A stretch of DNA of 18,074 nt, from the NCBI GenBank assembly GCA_050742155.1, contig JBOGFC010000038.1, positions 1 through 18,074 on the forward strand, written 5' to 3'. Within the stretch, counting starts at the first letter, position 1. Every line of letters starts with the position of its first letter. The notes beneath the pieces are model-generated. The model saw nothing but the letters and a program-made list of their open reading frames with translations, did no database searches and was not told the origin of the DNA. The translations under genes and the position numbers were made by a program. Of the stretch, positions 1 through 6,388 are shown in pieces. The stretch is from JBOGFC01 sp050742155 (GTDB lineage: Bacteria > Actinomycetota > Acidimicrobiia > Spongiisociales > JALYHC01).

Positions 1-2
1 TC

Positions 3-509
3 CTGGGTGTGTCGACCTTCGACCGTCCGAATCCCGCTCTTGCCCGAGGAACCTTGTTCCTCATTCTGGCGGGCGCCGCCTTCGTCAATCTCCTCCGGTT
101 CGGGCTGTTCGCCCTACGGCGGACCGGTTGGGTGCGGAGGAGCAAGCAGGGCGCCGTGGTGGCGGCGCGCTGGCAAGCCTTCCGGCGCTACCTGCGGGAC
201 TTCAGCCGGCTCGAGGAGGCGCCGCCTGCCTCGCTGGCGCTCTGGGAAGAGTACCTGGTGTATGGGATCGCCTTGGGGGTGGCCGAGGACGTGCTGGAGG
301 CAGCCCGGCTGCATGCACCCCCGGTGGTGGAGCAGAGCCATCTCTACTGGTATGGCAGTGACGGCTATGGGGGTGGATTGACGGGCAACGCCATCAACGG
401 CATCGAGCGGAGCCTGGCCACCGCCTTCCGCCCCCCGTCCTCGGGGTCCGGCGGGTTCTCAGGTGGAGGAGGCGGGGGGAGCGGTGGAGGAGGCGGGGGA
501 GCCTGGTGA
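3..509 (+). CDS. DUF2207 family membrane protein, C-terminal part (5' end cut by window edge)
   Basis: The reading frame is open to the left edge of the window, so only the C-terminal end of the protein is seen; a GTG at 9 is in frame but probably internal. Visible are one hydrophobic segment (about residues 9-35 counting from that GTG), then a basic stretch and an amphipathic region with the pattern RWQAFRRYLRDFSRL followed by LWEEYLVYGIALGVAEDVLEA. This pattern is typical of the cytosolic C-terminal part of DUF2207 membrane proteins. The tail is a Ser/Gly run ending GGGGGGAW, also usual in that family. The biochemical role of the family is unknown. The stop codon overlaps the start of the downstream VOC gene (GTGA), suggesting translational coupling. 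Family assignment is by recognition of the pattern; the domain upstream cannot be assessed. Confidence 0.72.
   Translation: MGVSTFDRPNPALARGTLFLILAGAAFVNLLRFGLFALRRTGWVRRSKQGAVVAARWQAFRRYLRDFSRLEEAPPASLALWEEYLVYGIALGVAEDVLEAARLHAPPVVEQSHLYWYGSDGYGGGLTGNAINGIERSLATAFRPPSSGSGGFSGGGGGGSGGGGGGAW
462..500 (+). repeat. Tandem G-rich duplication encoding the poly-Gly tail
   Basis: Two nearly identical units, GGTGGAGGAGGCGGGGGGA at 462-480 and the same with one G fewer at 483-500, lie 21 bp apart. They encode the Gly-rich tail of the DUF2207 protein. The last G-run (495-501) also serves as the likely Shine-Dalgarno region for the GTG start at 506. The G-runs could form a G-quadruplex, but that is not tested. 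Confidence 0.7.
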
Positions 510-880
510 AGCTCCACCACGTCCAGGTGGCCATGCCCCCTGGAAAGGAGGAAGAGGCGCGGGCTTTCTACGGCGGGCTGCTGGGGCTGGAGGAGGTGGC
601 CAAGCCGCCCGCCCTGGCCCGCCGGGGAGGGTGCTGGTTCCGCCGGGGAGAGGTGGAGCTGCACCTGGGAGTGGAGGAGGACTTTCGGCCGGCCCGCCAG
701 GCCCATGCCGCGCTTCTGGTCGACGACCTGGATGACCTCGCCGCCCGACTGGTGAAGGGCGGCCTCGAGCCGGCCTGGGACGGTGATCTTCCGGGCCACC
801 GCCGCTTCTACACCACCGACCCCTTCGGGAACCGGCTGGAGCTTCTCGAGGTCGATCGACCGAACACACGTTCGCTATAG
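506..880 (+). CDS. VOC superfamily protein (glyoxalase/dioxygenase-like)
   Basis: This 124-residue protein is one vicinal-oxygen-chelate domain with the two beta-alpha-beta-beta-beta halves expected. It starts KLHHVQVAMP, with the conserved His at the end of the first strand, continues with EEEARAFYGGLLGLEEV, then VELHLGVEEDF. The second half runs from HAALLVDDLDDLAARL and closes with the signature FYTTDPFGNRLELLE. The family binds a divalent metal through His and Glu residues and includes glyoxalases, ring-cleaving dioxygenases and antibiotic-binding proteins; the substrate cannot be read from the sequence. The GTG start overlaps the previous stop codon as GTGA and follows a GGGGGAG run by 4 nt. 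The gene ends 7 nt before the radical SAM start, so the radical SAM promoter lies inside its last codons. Confidence 0.85.
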   Translation: MKLHHVQVAMPPGKEEEARAFYGGLLGLEEVAKPPALARRGGCWFRRGEVELHLGVEEDFRPARQAHAALLVDDLDDLAARLVKGGLEPAWDGDLPGHRRFYTTDPFGNRLELLEVDRPNTRSL

Positions 881-881
881 T
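876..881 (+). promoter_or_regulatory. -10 box of the radical SAM gene; leaderless start
   Basis: TATAGT matches the TANNNT -10 pattern. It overlaps the stop codon of the VOC gene and ends 6 nt before the GTG at 888, which places the expected +1 at the start codon itself. No Shine-Dalgarno sequence precedes the GTG. No convincing -35 box is seen. The leaderless reading is an inference from spacing. Confidence 0.5.
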
Positions 882-887
882 AGGCCG

Positions 888-2870
888 GTGAGCGTCACCC
901 AGCTGCGCTGGCCGACGGTGGGGGCCGGCCGAGCCGACTCTCTCTTCGAGCAGGTCGAGCGCGAGTTCGGCCGAGGCGAGTTCCGGGGCCTGGAGTTCCT
1001 GCACGTCCGGGCCAAGTCGCTCATCAACGAGGTGCCCAAGGCCTCCCGCATGCCATTTCGCTACACCATCAACGTGTACAGAGGATGCAGCCATGCTTGT
1101 AGCTACTGCGTCTTGGGAGATACCCCGGTCCTCATGGCCGATGGTCGCACCAAGCCGATCGCCGAGGTGCAGATCGGAGAAGCCATTTACGGGACCGTCC
1201 GGAAGGGGGCCTACCGCCGGTACGTGGTGACGCAGGTCTTGGACCACTGGTCGACGGTCAAGCCTGCTTATCGGATCTCATTGGAGGACGGGACGCAGCT
1301 CATCACCAGCGGTGATCACCGGTTCCTGACCGAGCGGGGCTGGAAGCATGTGATCGGCTCCGAGCAGGGCCGATTCCGGCGGCCTCATCTGACGCCGAGC
1401 AACAAGCTGATGGGGACCGGGAAGTTCGCATCACCACCCCAGCAGGGCCCGGAGTACCGGCGGGGCTATCTGTGCGGTCTGATGCGCGGGGACCGGCGTC
1501 TCGGTGCCGAGGCGGTGGTCGAGCTCGAGGTGCTGCGAAGAGCGCGTGAGTACACCATCGACGTGGGCGCTACCCACCAGGAGCTCCTCCTTCAGCGGGT
1601 CTCAGTAGGCAGCACCCGAGCCCGGGCGGTACCAAATGAGGAGCTCATCAGCCGGCCCCGCGCCACATCCATCGAGTGGTGCAAGGGCTTCCTGGCCGGC
1701 ATCTTCGACGCGGAGGGGAGCTACCGCGGTGCCCTCCGCATCTCCAACACGGATCAGGTGATCATCGATCAGGTGACGTCGTGCCTGCGGCGGCTCGGCT
1801 TCTCCTTCGTGGTCGAGCCTTCGCATCGTGAGAGGCCGGTGAGCTACGTGCGGCTGCGGGGTGGCCTCAGCGAACACCTCCGCTTCTTCCACACCGTCGA
1901 CCCCGCCATCACCCGCAAGAGAGCGATCGAAGGGAGAGCGCTCCAGAGCGATGCTCCGCTGGGTGTCGTCTCCGTGGAGCCGTTGGGCGTGGAGCTTCCC
2001 CTCTTCGACATCACCACCGGAACCGGGGACTTCGTCGCCGACGGGGTGGTGAGCCACAACTGTTTCGCCCGCCCTACCCACGAGTACCTGGGGATGAACG
2101 CCGGCGAGGACTTCGAGCGCCGCATCGTGGTGAAGGTCAATGCCGTGGAGCTGGCCCGGGCCGAGACGGCCCCCGGCCGGTGGGCGGGGGAGCACATCGC
2201 CATGGGCACCAACACCGATCCCTACCAGCGTTGCGAGGCCAAGTACCGGCTCACTCGAGGAGTGATCGAGGTGCTGGTGGAGCGGGCCAACCCGTTCTCG
2301 ATCCTCACCAAGAACACGCTGATCCTCGGGGACCTGGAGCTGCTCAGGGAGGCGGTACGCCGGTCCCCCGCGGGAACAGTCGTCAACTTCTCCATCGGGA
2401 CCCTCGACGAGGAAGTGTGGAGGGCCAGTGAGCCCAACACCCCTCACCCGCTGCGGCGGGTGGAGGCGGTTGCCAAGCTCAACGAGGCGGGCATTCCCTG
2501 CGGGGTGCTCATCGCCCCGGTGCTGCCGGGACTCTCCGACGCCCCGGAGCAGATCGAGGCAGTCGTCAAGGCCTGCCTGGAGGCCGGGGCGCGCTCGATC
2601 TACCCCATCCTCCTCCACCTGCGGCCGGGAGTGAAGGAGCACTACCTCCCCTGGCTGGCCCGCACTCGCCCGGACCTGCTCCCTTCGTACCGCAGGCTCT
2701 ATCCCCGCTCCTACGCCCCCAAGCGGGTTCAGCACGATCTATCCGCCCTGGTGGGGGACCTGGTCGCCGAGCAGGGCGACCTCCCGGCCCGCCCCAACAG
2801 CCGGGGGATCGAGGAGCGACCGGCGGAGGAGGTCGCCCAGTCCAGGCAGCTGAAGATGTTCGACCCGTGA
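888..2870 (+). CDS. Rv2578c-family radical SAM protein (SplB-like), interrupted by an intein
   Basis: The precursor is 660 residues: an N-extein (1-73), a 318-residue intein (74-391) and a C-extein (392-660). The joined exteins would be about 342 residues, close to the mycobacterial Rv2578c protein. The N-extein carries SLINEVPKASRMPFRYTINVYRGC; the C-extein continues FARPTHEYLG, then MGTNTDPYQRCEAKYR and PFSILTKNTLI, all characteristic of this COG1533-type family. After splicing, C67, C71 and C392 form CSHACSYC, the CxxxCxxC site for the [4Fe-4S] cluster that cleaves S-adenosylmethionine. The family resembles spore photoproduct lyase, but its substrate is unknown. The GTG at 888 was chosen because it fits the family N-terminus and follows a -10 box by 6 nt. 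Upstream in-frame starts from 783 lie inside the VOC gene and read out-of-frame sequence. Confidence 0.9.
   Translation: MSVTQLRWPTVGAGRADSLFEQVEREFGRGEFRGLEFLHVRAKSLINEVPKASRMPFRYTINVYRGCSHACSYCVLGDTPVLMADGRTKPIAEVQIGEAIYGTVRKGAYRRYVVTQVLDHWSTVKPAYRISLEDGTQLITSGDHRFLTERGWKHVIGSEQGRFRRPHLTPSNKLMGTGKFASPPQQGPEYRRGYLCGLMRGDRRLGAEAVVELEVLRRAREYTIDVGATHQELLLQRVSVGSTRARAVPNEELISRPRATSIEWCKGFLAGIFDAEGSYRGALRISNTDQVIIDQVTSCLRRLGFSFVVEPSHRERPVSYVRLRGGLSEHLRFFHTVDPAITRKRAIEGRALQSDAPLGVVSVEPLGVELPLFDITTGTGDFVADGVVSHNCFARPTHEYLGMNAGEDFERRIVVKVNAVELARAETAPGRWAGEHIAMGTNTDPYQRCEAKYRLTRGVIEVLVERANPFSILTKNTLILGDLELLREAVRRSPAGTVVNFSIGTLDEEVWRASEPNTPHPLRRVEAVAKLNEAGIPCGVLIAPVLPGLSDAPEQIEAVVKACLEAGARSIYPILLHLRPGVKEHYLPWLARTRPDLLPSYRRLYPRSYAPKRVQHDLSALVGDLVAEQGDLPARPNSRGIEERPAEEVAQSRQLKMFDP
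1107..2060 (+). mobile_element. Intein with LAGLIDADG homing endonuclease, in the radical SAM active site
   Basis: This is an in-frame 318-residue insertion. Block A begins with the nucleophile Cys1 (CVLGDTPVLMADGRTKPI). Block B is LITSGDHRFLT with His71. The C-terminal splicing blocks are LFDITTGTGDFVADGVVSHN, ending in His317-Asn318, followed by Cys+1. Two endonuclease motifs are present: LCGLMRGDR at about intein residues 122-130 and FLAGIFDAEGSY at 195-206. The acidic residue at the eighth LAGLIDADG position is kept in both (Asp129, Glu203), so the endonuclease may still be active. The insertion point is the third cysteine of CxxxCxxC. Splicing should be class 1: Cys1 attack, transfer to Cys+1, then Asn cyclisation. 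Inteins in this protein family have, as far as I recall, already been named in databases, so the element type is not new. Confidence 0.95.
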
Positions 2871-3019
2871 TTCCCGGCGAAGCCGCTGAGATCCGACGAG
2901 AACGAGGACTCTTCTCAGAGGTCGGCTCCACCGTGTGGCCGGCGACGCTTCGGGGAGCGCCGACGTGCTCGATGAGGCGTCTGAGGGGTTGGACCGCGGA
3001 CTCTTCCCCTCCCACGTTT

Positions 3020-3061
3020 TGGCGCGCAAACCTCGGGCTATGACCCGATAATCGCGCGCCA
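3020..3061. promoter_or_regulatory. Nested inverted repeat upstream of trpE
   Basis: TGGCGCGC (3020-3027) is the exact reverse complement of GCGCGCCA (3054-3061). Inside it, TCGGG (3033-3037) pairs with CCCGA (3044-3048) around CTATGA, leaving a symmetric 5/5 internal loop. It lies 20 bp upstream of the likely trpE -10 box, so as DNA it could be an operator or activator site. If transcribed from upstream it could be a terminator or RNA element, but no U-tract follows. The rest of the 2871-3091 spacer shows no gene, leader peptide or T-box. Confidence 0.5.
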
Positions 3062-3080
3062 CAACGCCCGCGGCCCCCTC

Positions 3081-3086
3081 TAGCCT
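3081..3086 (+). promoter_or_regulatory. Candidate -10 box for the trp operon
   Basis: TAGCCT fits TANNNT and lies 5 nt before the GTG at 3092 and 8 nt before the ATG at 3095. There is no Shine-Dalgarno sequence, so trpE is probably translated from a leaderless transcript. That would leave no room for a transcribed attenuator. The same hexamer precedes rpsA. The -35 region is not recognisable. Confidence 0.4.
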
Positions 3087-3091
3087 TTCCC

Positions 3092-4555
3092 GTGATGCGG
3101 CCCACTCGCGAGGAGTTCCTGTCGCTGGCCGCCGAGTACCCGGTGGTGCCGGTGACCTTGGAGCTGCTGGCCGACCGGGACACGGCGGTGAGCGCCTTCG
3201 AGAAGCTGGTGGGGGAGCAGCCCGGGTTCCTGCTCGAGTCCGTAGAGGGGGGCGACCGCTGGGCCCGCTGGTCGTTCCTCGGCTGGGACCCCGCTTTCAC
3301 CCTGCTGAGCCGGGATGGCAACTGCCGGGTGGAAGGGGCCGACGTGAAGTTGCGGCAGGGGAACCCGCTCGAGGTGCTCGAGGATCTTCTGGCCCGCTTC
3401 CGAAGCCCCGACCTGTCCGGCCTGCCGCCGCTCCACAGTGGGGTGGTCGGGTACCTGGGCTATGACCTGGTGCGGTACATCGAGCGCCTTCCCAACCGCC
3501 CGCGCGACGACCTGGGCCTGCCGGAGATGATCTTGCAGGTGGTCGGGTCGCTGGCGGCCCTGGACCGGTTCCGGCAGACCATCACGCTGGTGCGCAACGT
3601 CTTCGTCGGGAACGATCCCGGTCGCCAGTACAACCGGGCGACCGCCTACCTCGAGAGAGCCCGGGAGCGGCTGGGACGGCCCCCTTCCTTCCGGCCCCGG
3701 CCCCGGCCCGACTTCCGCTCCTCCGGTCCGGTTCAAGCCCTCATCGAGCGGTCTGCCTTCGAGAAGGCGGTCGACCGGGCCAAGGAGTACATCCGGGAAG
3801 GCGACGCCTACCAGGTGGTGCTCTCCCAGCGGTGGGAGGTGCCCCACCAGGGTGATCTCTTCCCGGTCTACCGGGCCCTGCGGCTCCTCAATCCCTCGCC
3901 GTTCCTCTTCTTCGTGCGCCACCCGGACCTGGCCATGGCCGGATCGTCCCCGGAGCTGATGGTGCGGGTTCGGGAAGGAAGGGTGGTGAGCCGTCCGATC
4001 GCCGGGACGCGTCCCAGGGGCGCCACACCCGAGGAGGATGCGGCCCGGGAGCGGGAACTGCTGGCCGACCCCAAGGAACGGGCCGAGCACGTCATGCTGG
4101 TGGACCTGGCTCGCAACGACCTGGGAAGGGTGGCCGAGTTCGGCTCGGTGGAGGTCGACGAGCTGATGGTGGTGGAGCGCTACTCCCACGTCATGCACCT
4201 CGTCTCTGGTGTCTCGGGAAGGCTCCGTCCGGACGTGGGACCGGTCGACGTGCTGAGGGCCACCTTCCCGCACGGGACAGTCTCGGGGGCTCCTAAGGTG
4301 CGGGCCATGGAGATCATCGACGAGCTGGAGCCGGTGGCCCGCGGGCCCTACGCCGGGGCGGTGGGCTACCTCGACTTCTCGGGGAACGTCGACACCGCCA
4401 TCGCCCTTCGCACGGTGGTGGCCGCCCGGGGCCGGGCCTGGGTGCAGGCGGGGGCCGGCGTGGTGGCCGACAGCGATCCGGCCGCCGAGTACGAGGAGAC
4501 GATGAGCAAGGCGGCCGCCGGGCTGGCGGCCCTGGACGGAGCCGGAGATGTCTGA
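3092..4555 (+). CDS. trpE: Anthranilate synthase component I
   Basis: The enzyme converts chorismate to anthranilate, the first committed step of tryptophan synthesis, using ammonia delivered by a TrpG subunit that is not encoded in this window. The 487-residue protein has the N-terminal domain with the LLES motif (residues 47-50), the region that binds tryptophan in feedback-inhibited TrpE proteins. The C-terminal chorismate-binding domain shows IAGTRPRGATPEED, LLADPKERAEHVMLVDLARND, TFPHGTVSGAPKVRAMEII and GAGVVADSDPAAEYEET. LLES favours TrpE over the related PabB. The start is GTG 3092 or ATG 3095, with no ribosome binding site and a -10 box just upstream, suggesting a leaderless mRNA. It is the first gene of the operon and overlaps ygfZ by 8 bp. 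Confidence 0.95.
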   Translation: MMRPTREEFLSLAAEYPVVPVTLELLADRDTAVSAFEKLVGEQPGFLLESVEGGDRWARWSFLGWDPAFTLLSRDGNCRVEGADVKLRQGNPLEVLEDLLARFRSPDLSGLPPLHSGVVGYLGYDLVRYIERLPNRPRDDLGLPEMILQVVGSLAALDRFRQTITLVRNVFVGNDPGRQYNRATAYLERARERLGRPPSFRPRPRPDFRSSGPVQALIERSAFEKAVDRAKEYIREGDAYQVVLSQRWEVPHQGDLFPVYRALRLLNPSPFLFFVRHPDLAMAGSSPELMVRVREGRVVSRPIAGTRPRGATPEEDAARERELLADPKERAEHVMLVDLARNDLGRVAEFGSVEVDELMVVERYSHVMHLVSGVSGRLRPDVGPVDVLRATFPHGTVSGAPKVRAMEIIDELEPVARGPYAGAVGYLDFSGNVDTAIALRTVVAARGRAWVQAGAGVVADSDPAAEYEETMSKAAAGLAALDGAGDV

Positions 4556-5621
4556 CGACTCGTTCGGCGACGTGACGGCCGAGTACCTGTCCCTGCGCCG
4601 GGAGGCTGGGCTGGTGGAGGGCGAGCATGCCTTGACCTGGGTGCGAGGCCCGGAGGCGGTGGCCTTCCTCGACGGCCTGCTGACCCAGCACCTCGCCCCC
4701 CTCCCGCCCGGCGGGACGGCACGCTCCTTGCTGCTGGGCCCGCAGGGCAAGCTGCGGGCCACCCTCTGGGTGCTGCGGGGCGACGGCGAGGTGGGGTTGG
4801 TGAGCGAGCGGGACCGGCGAGAGGCTGTGGTGGAGGACCTGAGGCGCTTCCGGATTCGGGTCGAGGCGGAGATCGAGCCGGAGGAGCAGCCGGTGGTGGA
4901 GCTATGGGGGCCGCGCGCCGTCGAGGTGTTGAAGGCGGCCGACCTGCCGGTCCCGGAGGGCTGGACGGCCGACGGCGATCTGGTCGTGATCCGAGCACCG
5001 CTCGGTCCGCTGGACCGATTCTTCCTGGTCGGCGTGGAGCCGAGGGTGCTGGTGGAGGCAGGGGCGCACCGGTCCGGCGCGCTGGCAGCCCGGGCGGTGC
5101 GGGTGGAGGCCGGCGAGCCGTTGATGGGCCGGGACCTCGACGAGGGGACCATCCCGCACGAATCGGGCCTGGTTCCCCAGGCGGTGTCGTTCGCCAAGGG
5201 GTGCTTCCTCGGCTACGAGCTGGTGGAGCGGATCGAGAGCCGGGGGCGCGCCCGGGCCGAGCTGCGGGGGGTGGAGATCCGGGAGAACGTGCTCCCCCCG
5301 GAAGGGGCGGAGGTGACCGCCGGCGACAAGGTGCTAGGGAGACTCACTTCGGTGGCCGAGTCCCTCACGCTGCGCGCCCCGGTGGGATTGGCCGTGGTGC
5401 GCCGGGAGGTGGAGCCGGGCATGGAGGTGGAGGTGCGCTGGCCGGGCGGACGAGCCCGCGCCAGGGTTCGAGCGCTGCCGATGGACGACTTCACCGAGTC
5501 ACCGACCCCTCCCCCTGGGGGAGAGGGCCAGGGGCCGGGGGGTTTGGGGGGCAAGGCGGACCGCGATCGTTGGGCAGTGACGTCTTTCCGCCGGCCCCCC
5601 AAGAGAGGGGGTAGGCCCTGA
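4548..5621 (+). CDS. ygfZ: YgfZ/GcvT-like folate-binding protein
   Basis: The 357-residue protein belongs to the YgfZ (COG0354) family, related to the aminomethyltransferase GcvT. YgfZ proteins bind tetrahydrofolate and help maintain certain Fe-S enzymes. The family signature is present as KGCFLGYELVER (residues 217-228, Cys219), where KGCYxGQE is usual. The N-terminal GcvT-like fold is visible in FLDGLLTQHLAPLPPGG and LLLGPQGKLRATLWVLR. The protein overlaps trpE by 8 bp, so it is translated with it. From about residue 318 the tail (PTPPPGGEGQGPGG onward) is low-complexity and is encoded by a palindromic repeat; it does not resemble the family and probably arose from insertion of the repeat over the old stop codon. 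Its placement inside a trp operon is unusual. Confidence 0.85.
   Translation: MSDDSFGDVTAEYLSLRREAGLVEGEHALTWVRGPEAVAFLDGLLTQHLAPLPPGGTARSLLLGPQGKLRATLWVLRGDGEVGLVSERDRREAVVEDLRRFRIRVEAEIEPEEQPVVELWGPRAVEVLKAADLPVPEGWTADGDLVVIRAPLGPLDRFFLVGVEPRVLVEAGAHRSGALAARAVRVEAGEPLMGRDLDEGTIPHESGLVPQAVSFAKGCFLGYELVERIESRGRARAELRGVEIRENVLPPEGAEVTAGDKVLGRLTSVAESLTLRAPVGLAVVRREVEPGMEVEVRWPGGRARARVRALPMDDFTESPTPPPGGEGQGPGGLGGKADRDRWAVTSFRRPPKRGGRP
5506..5615. repeat. Composite GC-rich palindromic repeat in the ygfZ 3' end
   Basis: Three hairpin-forming parts lie together. The first is CCCCTCCCCC against GGGGGAGAGGG (5506-5527). The second is a long inverted pair, TTGGGGGGCAAGGCGGA (5544-5560) with TCCGCCGGCCCCCCAA (5587-5602), matching except for one extra base and one substitution, around a 26-nt loop. 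The third is CCCCCC against GGGGG (5595-5611). The first part resembles the widely dispersed intergenic repeat that reads CCCTC...GGGGGAGAGGGC in many bacteria, and resembles the palindrome at the end of trpA. It encodes the odd C-terminal tail of YgfZ. Confidence 0.65.
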
Positions 5622-5644
5622 CCGGCGATCTGCTCGATCGCCTG

Positions 5645-6388
5645 GTGGGCGGCGCCCGGAGGCGGGTACCGACGCCCGAACAGGCCGAGGGCTACCGGGC
5701 GGCCGAGGCGCCTCCCTCCCGAAGCTTCCGCGAGGCCGTCGTCGCTCCGGGTCTGACGGTAGTGGCCGAGGTGAAGCACCGTTCTCCCTCGGCCGGTGCG
5801 CTGGCCGCCGCGCTCGCTCCGGCGGAGCGGGCTGCCATCTATCAGCAGGGGGGGGCCGGAGCCATCTCCGTGCTGACCGAGCCGGACTTCTTCGAGGGTT
5901 CGCTCGAGGACCTCAAGGCGGTGCGGGCCTCGGTGGACCTTCCGGTGCTCCGCAAGGACTTCGTGCTGACGAGAGAGCAGGTATGGGAATCCCGGGCCTG
6001 GGGGGCCGACGCGCTGCTGCTGGTGGTGGCGGCACTGTCCGACCCCGAGCTGTCGGTCTTGCTGGCCGTCTGCGAGGAAGCGGGGCTGACTGCGCTGGTG
6101 GAGGTGCACACCGCAGAGGAGGCCAAGCGGGCCGTTGCCGTCGGCTCGCAGGTGGTGGGGGTCAACAACCGCGATCTGGCCACGCTGGAGGTCGATCTGG
6201 AGACCTCCCTCCGGCTGGCGCCCTTGCTGGACGGGGTGGCCAGGCTGTCCGAGAGCGGGATCGCCACCCCGGCCGACGCCGCCCTGATGGCCGGGGCGGG
6301 CTACGACGGCATCCTGGTTGGGGAGAGCCTGATGCGAGCGGAGGATCCGGCCGCGCTTGTCCAGGCCCTCCGAGAGGCGGGAGCATGA
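5645..6388 (+). CDS. trpC: Indole-3-glycerol-phosphate synthase
   Basis: The enzyme closes the indole ring: carboxyphenylamino-deoxyribulose phosphate to indole-3-glycerol phosphate. From the GTG at 5645 the protein has 247 residues, and the TIM-barrel motifs are all present: VVAEVKHRSPSAG (Lys44), VLRKDFVLTREQV (Lys104), GADALLLVVAAL, ALVEVHTAEEA (Glu152), VVGVNNRDL (Asn174), LSESGI (Glu203) and GILVGESLM. The start is uncertain. In the same frame, a CTG at 5618 overlaps the ygfZ stop codon as CTGA and would add TGDLLDRLV, which looks like the normal N-terminal helix of this enzyme. No ATG or TTG is available there, and a TAG at 5612 closes the frame upstream. The gene overlaps trpF by ATGA. 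Confidence 0.93.
   Translation: MGGARRRVPTPEQAEGYRAAEAPPSRSFREAVVAPGLTVVAEVKHRSPSAGALAAALAPAERAAIYQQGGAGAISVLTEPDFFEGSLEDLKAVRASVDLPVLRKDFVLTREQVWESRAWGADALLLVVAALSDPELSVLLAVCEEAGLTALVEVHTAEEAKRAVAVGSQVVGVNNRDLATLEVDLETSLRLAPLLDGVARLSESGIATPADAALMAGAGYDGILVGESLMRAEDPAALVQALREAGA

Noticed and set aside
783..887. Longer N-terminus for the radical SAM protein starting at 783
   Set aside because: It overlaps the VOC gene in another frame, the extra residues have no likeness to the family, and the GTG at 888 has a -10 box at leaderless spacing and gives the family length after splicing.
1107..2060. Insertion read as a separate gene, gene fusion or frameshift
   Set aside because: The frame is continuous, both intein splice junctions are complete (Cys1; His-Asn then Cys+1), and the flanks rejoin to a normal radical SAM motif.
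2886..2918. Terminator after the radical SAM gene
   Set aside because: Only short imperfect pairings (CTGAG with CTCAG, GAGAA with TTCTC) and no U-tract; too weak to annotate.
2871..3091. trp leader peptide, T-box or other attenuator
   Set aside because: No small frame rich in Trp codons, no T-box signature, and the best promoter leaves essentially no leader.
3080..5197. Long open frame on the minus strand opposite trpE and ygfZ
   Set aside because: It lies fully antisense to clear genes. Very GC-rich codons leave few stops on the opposite strand, and the translation is Pro/Arg/Gly/His-rich without any recognisable domain.
5983..6384. N-terminal extension of TrpF
   Set aside because: This part overlaps trpC in another frame and is Gly/Arg-rich filler. 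The ATG at 6385 with an ATGA overlap gives the exact TrpF N-terminus.
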